In this document: piece after piece, positions 52,938-56,845 of the stretch
How positions within the stretch are numbered: position 1 is the stretch's first letter
Layout of the letters: each line of letters starts with the position of its first letter
Virus record (IMG/VR): IMGVR_UViG_3300036985_002500
Coordinates: 1-56,845 of that record
Length of the DNA: 56,845 bases
Strand: one strand, 5' to 3'
Source of the DNA: a virus
The notes under the pieces: generated by a model
The model's input: only the letters and a program-made list of their open reading frames with translations
The model's database searches: none
What the model was told of the DNA's origin: nothing
Translations under genes and position numbers: made by a program

Positions 52938-53261
52938 TTAATTTCCTATCTTGCCACAGCCTTTAGGCCCACAAGTAGCAGAAGAGTTCTGTGAGGTTTT
53001 CTGACTAGCATTTCTTAAAGTAGCACCGCTAGCCTTTTGGCTTTTTCTTTCTTTAATGTCTCCAATAAAGTTTTTAACTTTTTTAACTACATCTTTCTTA
53101 GTTTTGTGGATAGAATACCTTAACGGCATTTGATATTTTCCGCCACCACGCTGGATAACCTTGTGCTTCCTTACTTGCTCTTTAACGAAATTTCTAATAG
53201 GCCCTGGAGCTGAACTCTCCTGAGATAATGCATTAGATACCGCTTTTCCTAACATTGCCAT
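52938..53261 (-). CDS. Small basic protein upstream of the terminase (107 aa)
   Basis: Basic throughout (KEQVRKHKVIQRGGGKYQMP) with a Cys-rich C-terminal end (ATCGPKGCGKIGN). Fourteen bases before TerL in the same operon, which makes a DNA-binding packaging accessory or small terminase substitute possible. No helix-turn-helix pattern is visible, so the call stays open. Confidence 0.5.
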   Translation of the reverse strand: MAMLGKAVSNALSQESSAPGPIRNFVKEQVRKHKVIQRGGGKYQMPLRYSIHKTKKDVVKKVKNFIGDIKERKSQKASGATLRNASQKTSQNSSATCGPKGCGKIGN

Positions 53262-53263
53262 GA

Positions 53264-53494
53264 CTACTGTTTTTTCTTTTTCATAGACTTAGCCTTAGCC
53301 ATTGCTGCAGCCATCTTAATCTTAACCATGAAAGGAAGCTTATTCTCTTTACTGAATAATTTACTAGATCCTTTTTCTTCGGATTTTTCTTTCTTCTTAC
53401 CTTCTGACTTTTCGTGTTTAGCCATTGCTGACTTAGATGAATACTTCTCCTCAGACTTGCTGCCCTTGTATTCTGTGATATTCTTTTTCATCAT
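53264..53494 (-). CDS. Lys/Glu-rich small protein (76 aa)
   Basis: Almost half of residues are Lys, Glu or Ser (KSEEKYSSKSAMAKHEKSEG), with an Ala/Met/Lys helix at the end (KIKMAAAMAKAKSMKKKKQ). Probably disordered or nucleic-acid binding. First gene after the -7 box at 53508. Confidence 0.5.
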   Translation of the reverse strand: MMKKNITEYKGSKSEEKYSSKSAMAKHEKSEGKKKEKSEEKGSSKLFSKENKLPFMVKIKMAAAMAKAKSMKKKKQ

Positions 53495-53507
53495 AATATT
53501 TTTTTAT

Positions 53508-53515
53508 CAAAGATA
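53508..53515 (-). promoter_or_regulatory. -7 box for the terminase operon
   Basis: CAAAGATA on the + strand is TATCTTTG on the minus strand, 14 bases from the ATG at 53494. The nearest minus-strand TTG (CAA at 53525) is only 9 bases upstream of it, too close for a normal -33 box. Confidence 0.4.
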
Positions 53516-53536
53516 TATATAAATCAAACACATTAT

Positions 53537-54547
53537 TTATCGAACCTTGCCCTCAACGATACGTAAGTTTCTAAATTCATAGTCACCAGTAGTATCTGTC
53601 TCTATGGTCGCAAAGCCATGATTCCATTTATTAAATGGCGCATACTCAGGACTTAATCCACATAAAGCACCAATTGAATATGTTGTTACAACTTCCCCAT
53701 TCAAATCTTTTTCCGAATGCTCAGATGTCTGATGATGATGCCCTACCGCACAAGAAGTCTTTGCTCTAGTGTATAATCCTCTAGCAGCATTTACTGGCGA
53801 GAATACAGAATGTCCGAACTCATGACCATGCAGTAAGCTGAAGTTTCCAATCTTAGTCAACTGTTTTCCTTTAACCTCTTGAACACCAAGCTCTCCGAAT
53901 CGTAAAATGTTCTTTAATTCAAAATCTCCAATACCCAATAACTCAGGAGCTACAAGTCGCATATAATTTTCCCATCTTTCCTCGTGATTACCGAGCTTAA
54001 AATATACTGGACAATCAAATGCACCTCTCAGCTCTTTTAAGAACTCTCGTGTCATCTCTAGCTCTCCTGCGATGTCTCTTAGTCTTCTATCTTTTATGAA
54101 TCTACTAGCTTGATACATATCAATCGTATCGCCATTAAGATAAACGAAGTTTGGTTTGAACTGAAGACCATAGTTCATTGCGGTCTCTAAGGCTTGATTG
54201 TCTTGGTATGGAATATGAATATCATTCATTATTAGCCCACGATTATTCCCAGTTGGAATTACGAATTCAGAGATCGGTGAATAATCCGATTCTGGAAGAT
54301 TAAAACTTGCCATTGCTTCTTTTTTTTCTTGATTAGTTCTTATTACTGCTGATGTTCCTGATTTTGGTTTTCTGTGATGTTCTCCTCTTCTAAATCTAAC
54401 TTGGGATCTAGCTTGTCCAAAGTTTGTAAAGTCTAGTGGGTGCTTCTCCATTGCCATTCTTGCCAGGGCATAGGTAGATGCGTGAGGGAATTCATCTATT
54501 AGATTGATTATAATATCCCCTCTGTAGCTTAGTTCTTTATTGCTCAT
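53537..54547 (-). CDS. Calcineurin-like metallophosphoesterase (336 aa)
   Basis: Two-metal phosphoesterase signature: MNDIHIPYQ (D-x-H), YLNGDTIDMY (G-D-x-x-D), KLGNHEERW (G-N-H-E), LLHGHEFG and VGHHHQT (G-H and G-H-x-H). N-terminal 110 residues are helical, HTH-like and basic (RSQVRFRRGEHHRKPKS), possibly DNA-binding. The substrate is unknown; in phages such enzymes act as nucleases (SbcD-like) or phosphatases on DNA ends or nucleotides. Between the RepL-like and terminase genes, suggesting use in DNA processing or packaging. Confidence 0.85.
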   Translation of the reverse strand: MSNKELSYRGDIIINLIDEFPHASTYALARMAMEKHPLDFTNFGQARSQVRFRRGEHHRKPKSGTSAVIRTNQEKKEAMASFNLPESDYSPISEFVIPTGNNRGLIMNDIHIPYQDNQALETAMNYGLQFKPNFVYLNGDTIDMYQASRFIKDRRLRDIAGELEMTREFLKELRGAFDCPVYFKLGNHEERWENYMRLVAPELLGIGDFELKNILRFGELGVQEVKGKQLTKIGNFSLLHGHEFGHSVFSPVNAARGLYTRAKTSCAVGHHHQTSEHSEKDLNGEVVTTYSIGALCGLSPEYAPFNKWNHGFATIETDTTGDYEFRNLRIVEGKVR

Positions 54548-54548
54548 A

Positions 54549-55103
54549 TTAATATTCTTCAGGTGTATACTCTTCTTCTAGCTCTTCGTTATACTTTGGT
54601 CTTCTATCGTATTCCTTGATGGTATAAAATATCTTTTTCATAGAGCCTTTGTAGAAGTACATAGGGTTTACCATATACAATCTCCTACCCTTCTCCATAG
54701 TAAACCTCACTATATCCATTTGGCATAGTTGCTTAACTGCCCCAATTAAATATGCCATGTTGATACCCGTAGCATTCCTGATATCCCTTAGCCCATAATT
54801 TTTCAGTAAGTTTCCATACCCCATGTTCTTACAGAAGAACCTAAGTAATTTATGTGACGATGGCTTAAGGCTATCCTGCATGTCAATAGTCTCCACGAAG
54901 CTTATCATGTAGCGCATCTTTTTACGCTTAAGCATTTGCTGAACTATCTCATCTGCCGTTTCATCGTATGCCTCGGTAAGCTGAACCATAGCTCCATTTA
55001 TATCTTTGTAGTATAAATCAAGGTTCTTCTTCCGATGGGCCATTATTCTGTCAGCCTCCAATAATATCAAATCAAAGACTATATTGTTTTCATTCTCTAC
55101 CAT
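54549..55103 (-). CDS. RepL-like winged-helix replication initiator candidate (184 aa)
   Basis: Residues about 95-155 (LRDIRNATGINMAYLIGAVK, QLCQMDIVRF, EKGRRLYMVNPMYFYKG) follow the winged-helix pattern of RepL plasmid replication proteins, where I-x-x-x-T-G-I is the recognition helix and Y-x-V-N-P-x-x-F-x-x-G the wing end. N-terminal half is helical and probably dimerises. Its gene lies 1 kb from a repeat-rich region that could hold its binding sites. Initiation role is inferred; a regulator is the alternative. Confidence 0.6.
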   Translation of the reverse strand: MVENENNIVFDLILLEADRIMAHRKKNLDLYYKDINGAMVQLTEAYDETADEIVQQMLKRKKMRYMISFVETIDMQDSLKPSSHKLLRFFCKNMGYGNLLKNYGLRDIRNATGINMAYLIGAVKQLCQMDIVRFTMEKGRRLYMVNPMYFYKGSMKKIFYTIKEYDRRPKYNEELEEEYTPEEY

Positions 55104-55291
55104 ACTTCATAAGTTCTTTCTATTTCAACTTCGATATTAAGTAAATCCAGCACAAGAAGTATATCGCATATACTATTGCTAACCTGAATCCCCTCCTCAC
55201 TTCCATCAACGTATAGTATAGTTCCATACTCAAGAAGGCAAGAATCATCACTATGAGAATACTCAAGGATCTCAATTTTTACTCTTTTCAT
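55097..55291 (-). CDS. Small hypothetical protein (64 aa)
   Basis: I prefer the ATG at 55291 (MKRVKIEILEYSHSDDSCLL) to the one at 55318, which would overlap the HNH gene by 47 bases. Beta-rich, acidic; unknown. Overlaps the RepL-like gene by 7 bases. Confidence 0.5.
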   Translation of the reverse strand: MKRVKIEILEYSHSDDSCLLEYGTILYVDGSEEGIQVSNSICDILLVLDLLNIEVEIERTYEVW

Positions 55292-55592
55292 TTCTATCAG
55301 AGATAATAGAATCGACATTCAGCTTCATCTTCTTTAAATGCGCAATCTTTTCACGATGGTTATTCTGCTCATAGAAGATAATGCCACTTAAGGCTCTACC
55401 GAACTCAACGATGTTCATGTTGGTTTTCATTTTGTTACAAGATCCACATGATGGGACTTTGTTTGAATTACTTAACTTACCGCCACGACTCTTAGGATAT
55501 AGATGGTCTACCGTTCTTGAGTAGTCATCCAACGTGGTCTTACAATAGGCGCAAACATTTAGGTTCACCCCGTTCTTACTTACTATATGCAT
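55272..55592 (-). CDS. HNH endonuclease (106 aa)
   Basis: Two zinc-binding Cys pairs (CAYC at about 16-19 and CGSC at about 49-52) flank the HNH core TVDHLYPKSRGGKLSNSNKV, with the catalytic His in DH. Length of about 106 aa is typical for small phage HNH proteins. In tailed phages they often sit close to terminase genes and assist packaging cleavage; a mobile homing nuclease is the alternative. First gene of the minus operon after the -7 box at 55615. Confidence 0.85.
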   Translation of the reverse strand: MHIVSKNGVNLNVCAYCKTTLDDYSRTVDHLYPKSRGGKLSNSNKVPSCGSCNKMKTNMNIVEFGRALSGIIFYEQNNHREKIAHLKKMKLNVDSIISDRNEKSKN

Positions 55593-55614
55593 ATTTCAAT
55601 TTTATTGTTCGGTA

Positions 55615-55622
55615 CAAATATA
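55615..55622 (-). promoter_or_regulatory. -7 box for the HNH-RepL-terminase side operon
   Basis: CAAATATA on the + strand is TATATTTG on the minus strand, 23 bases from the HNH start at 55592. No TTG at 18-20 bases upstream. Confidence 0.45.
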
Positions 55623-55650
55623 TAACAAAAAACATAAAATCTATTTAAAG

Positions 55651-55685
55651 TGTTACCACTCTTGCAGGTACAGTCTGTTACCACT
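55651..55685. repeat. TGTTACCACT direct repeat
   Basis: TGTTACCACT at 55651-55660 and 55676-55685, 25 bases apart start to start, with an inverted GTAACA further right at about 55713. It sits 30 bases upstream of the -7 box of the HNH operon, so it may be a regulator site. Confidence 0.55.
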
Positions 55686-55909
55686 AATGTGACACTTAAC
55701 TATTTGGTAATCAGTAACATAAAGAAAAAATCCTTTATTAGTTTATTCCCCACTTGCTTATATGGAAGAAATAAATTAAAAGTAGTCTATATATAAATCA
55801 ATGTAAACGTAGTTTATCTTGGTTATATTGTGACGTACGACAATGCCAGTTATTGTGATTAAATTGTATGCGTAGTCAAGTACCCGTAATTAGTACTACT
55901 ATCCCCTAC

Positions 55910-55955
55910 CCCATTATAATTCCTTATATCTGCCCATTATAATTCCCTATATATG
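55910..55955. repeat. 23-base iteron-like repeat
   Basis: CCCATTATAATTCC at 55910-55923 and 55933-55946, each followed by (T/C)TATAT(C/A)TG, giving a 23-base period (about two helical turns); a third, partial CCCA follows at 55956. Iterons of this spacing bind replication initiators in plasmids and some phages. Confidence 0.55.
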
Positions 55956-56166
55956 CCCACCTTAAATATTCTTTGGTTTCCCATGGTTTTTTTATTCTGT
56001 GTCTACAGAGGACTTACACATGTATATATATCCCCTCCCCATTTCAAAAGGAAAGATCAGTTTAAAATCATTCAACTAAATTCATAGGTAACTATCTTTA
56101 ACTATTCCTTTCGTTCAACTATTCCCGTAGTTATTCCCGTTTTACTTATGGTACATTATACCATAT

Positions 56167-56190
56167 CTTATTTAGATTCATTCTAAATAG
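56167..56190. repeat. CTTATTTAGA element 1 (dyad)
   Basis: TATTTAGA-TTCAT-TCTAAATA is a perfect 8-bp inverted repeat with a 5-base loop. First of three related elements spaced about 87 bases apart; a dimeric protein site is likely. Confidence 0.6.
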
Positions 56191-56207
56191 CTGATTTCCA
56201 GATCTTT

Positions 56208-56242
56208 TTTCCCATTTTGAGAATGTTTCCCAAATTGAGAAT
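56208..56242. repeat. Tandem TTTCCC-TTGAGAAT repeat
   Basis: TTTCCCATTTTGAGAAT (56208-56224) and TTTCCCAAATTGAGAAT (56226-56242): 17-base units with two mismatches and an 18-base period, between dyad elements 1 and 2. Confidence 0.6.
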
Positions 56243-56255
56243 ATCACTCACTTAC

Positions 56256-56279
56256 CTTATTTAGAATCATTCTAGATAA
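56256..56279. repeat. CTTATTTAGA element 2 (dyad)
   Basis: CTTATTTAGAATCATTCTAGATAA: same sequence as element 1 with one arm mismatch, 89 bases downstream. Confidence 0.6.
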
Positions 56280-56341
56280 CGATGGTAACTTTGCTTATAG
56301 TAAAAAAATACCACATTACCTAATTTAACGTAAAAAAAAAC

Positions 56342-56357
56342 CTTATTTAGAATCATT
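56342..56357. repeat. CTTATTTAGA element 3 (half site)
   Basis: CTTATTTAGAATCATT, matching the left arm of element 2 exactly, 86 bases further on. The right arm is lost (TATTGATTATAC follows). About 60 bases upstream of the + strand -7 box. Confidence 0.55.
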
Positions 56358-56419
56358 ATTGATTATACATTTTTTTTAAAATAAGTAAAATTTTATGTTA
56401 TTTATCCAAAGTAGTTTTG

Positions 56420-56427
56420 TATATTTG
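56420..56427 (+). promoter_or_regulatory. Promoter -7 box before the right-end gene
   Basis: TATATTTG, exact TAnnTTTG. A -33 TTG at 19 bases is not seen. Start about 56434, giving a leader of about 170 bases. Confidence 0.5.
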
Positions 56428-56432
56428 TACTC

Positions 56433-56607
56433 GTAGGGCGTAGGTATTTTAAGCCCTTTATACAGAGAATGGTCAAAAATTGACGTGACCAAGTACTGCC
56501 CATTGGTGAATCCTGCCTAGAGAAATTAGATTTTCAATAAATGGTTTTTCAATGGGAAAGGTATGTTTAAAAATGTAATTTAATTAATAACTATAAATAA
56601 TACGATT
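56433..56607 (+). ncRNA. Structured 5' leader
   Basis: Hairpins: AGGGC/GCCCT (56435-56439 with 56453-56457), GGTCA/TGACC (56471-56475 with 56486-56490), and a long-range CCCATTG/CAATGGG (56499-56505 with 56550-56556) enclosing AATC/GATT (56509-56512 with 56529-56532). TTTTCAAT occurs twice (56531 and 56546). A leader of this length and structure may be a regulatory RNA; no known riboswitch class is recognised. Confidence 0.4.
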
Positions 56608-56845
56608 ATGAAAAAAGTAAATTTAAAATTCGAACAAGTACAAAGTACTAAGAAAATTGAAACATTGGTAAGTGCGAATACTCGCCAATTAGAGTACAAA
56701 GAAACAGACGAGGCGATAAAAATTGTTTGTGAAATTGTTACGGCTGTTAATCAATCTATTCAATTCGCAAAGCAAATGAAAGTTAATAACTTTGTTTTGG
56801 GCGGACAAAAATTCTTTATCAACAAAAAATTTAATTTGTACGTTT
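56608..56845 (+). CDS. Start of a small + strand gene, cut by the window end
   Basis: Begins MKKVNLKFEQVQSTKKIETL and continues in frame for 79 codons with no stop before the sequence ends. Mixed basic helical content, no motif recognised. It is preceded by the long structured leader and a -7 box. If the window ends are joined, the frame closes after 5 more codons (84 aa in all). Confidence 0.6.
   Translation, partial: MKKVNLKFEQVQSTKKIETLVSANTRQLEYKETDEAIKIVCEIVTAVNQSIQFAKQMKVNNFVLGGQKFFINKKFNLYV

Larger units (their letters stand above)
55623..56607. other. One-kilobase gene-free, repeat-rich region
   Basis: No coding frame is supported across nearly 1 kb. It contains a TGTTACCACT pair (55651-55685), two 23-base iteron-like repeats (55910-55955), TTTCCC...TTGAGAAT tandem units (56208-56242), three CTTATTTAGA(A/T)TCATT elements (56167, 56256, 56342), a + strand -7 box (56420-56427) and a structured leader. 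It lies next to the RepL-like gene on one side and a new + gene on the other; a replication origin or regulatory region is the best explanation. Confidence 0.55.

Noticed and set aside
55910-55955. CRISPR-like array
   Set aside because: Two full 23-base units without distinct spacers; iteron-like direct repeats instead.
1-56845. Direct terminal repeat ATCAACAA at 1-8 and 56818-56825
   Set aside because: Only 8 bases and not at the exact end; chance is expected in AT-rich DNA.
1-56845. Integrase, excisionase or prophage attachment module
   Set aside because: No tyrosine or serine recombinase motif is visible; the tRNA-like genes alone do not prove lysogeny.

Overview
The window looks like a complete or nearly complete genome of a tailed, probably podovirus-type phage infecting a bacterium of the Bacteroidota (most likely Flavobacteriia-like). 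The host inference rests on three things seen in the sequence: AT-rich DNA, starts preceded by A-rich stretches rather than Shine-Dalgarno sequences, and promoters of the Bacteroidota form TTG-N19-TAnnTTTG (24-53, 3490-3519, 49250-49278). The small-gene families also fit: three MTAVEW paralogues, MPDIAMCEGKGC and MSEVDRKKAESFEAVARP are types I associate with phages of this phylum. The virion gene order (terminase, portal, scaffold-like, capsid, ring/connector-sized proteins, a very large tail protein, three ejection-type proteins, tail spikes) resembles crAss-like and T7-like podoviruses. No DNA polymerase, primase, RNA polymerase, integrase or repressor-integrase module was recognised.

Layout. 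1-142: a promoter, a short structured RNA and a strong terminator. 448-3432: about a dozen small, often ATGA-coupled early genes. 3490-11710 (+): an HTH regulator, then DNA metabolism (Rad52-like annealing protein, DnaB-type helicase, C5 cytosine methyltransferase, a protein with a DnaA domain IV-like segment, MazG-like pyrophosphohydrolase, DUF1064-like nuclease, SSB). 11711-12467: an accessory patch with a lipoprotein, an attC-like inverted repeat and two tRNA-like structures. 12817-48972 (-): the late block, read from 48972 down to 12817. It runs from an abundant virion protein through portal, scaffold, capsid, connectors, a 1501-aa tail protein and ejection proteins (232, 831 and 2930 aa) to tail and spike proteins, then u-spanin-like protein, holin and endolysin. 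48973-49295: a control region between divergent promoters. 49296-50854 (+): a second early operon with a RecB/lambda-exo-like nuclease. 50857-55592 (-): large terminase, two small basic proteins, a metallophosphoesterase, a RepL-like winged-helix protein and an HNH protein. 55623-56607: about 1 kb without genes and full of repeats, a candidate origin or control region. 56608 to the end: the start of another + strand gene.

Working together. The annealing protein, nuclease, SSB, helicase and RepL/DnaA-like proteins would make a recombination-assisted replication system that borrows the host polymerase. Terminase, portal, scaffold and capsid build the head. The 232/831/2930-aa set is probably injected with the DNA. 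The 2930-aa protein carries GNAT and ADP-ribosyltransferase-like segments, so it resembles the polyvalent proteins that modify host targets on entry. Three beta-helix paralogues give a modular receptor-binding apparatus, and the holin, endolysin and spanin end the cycle.
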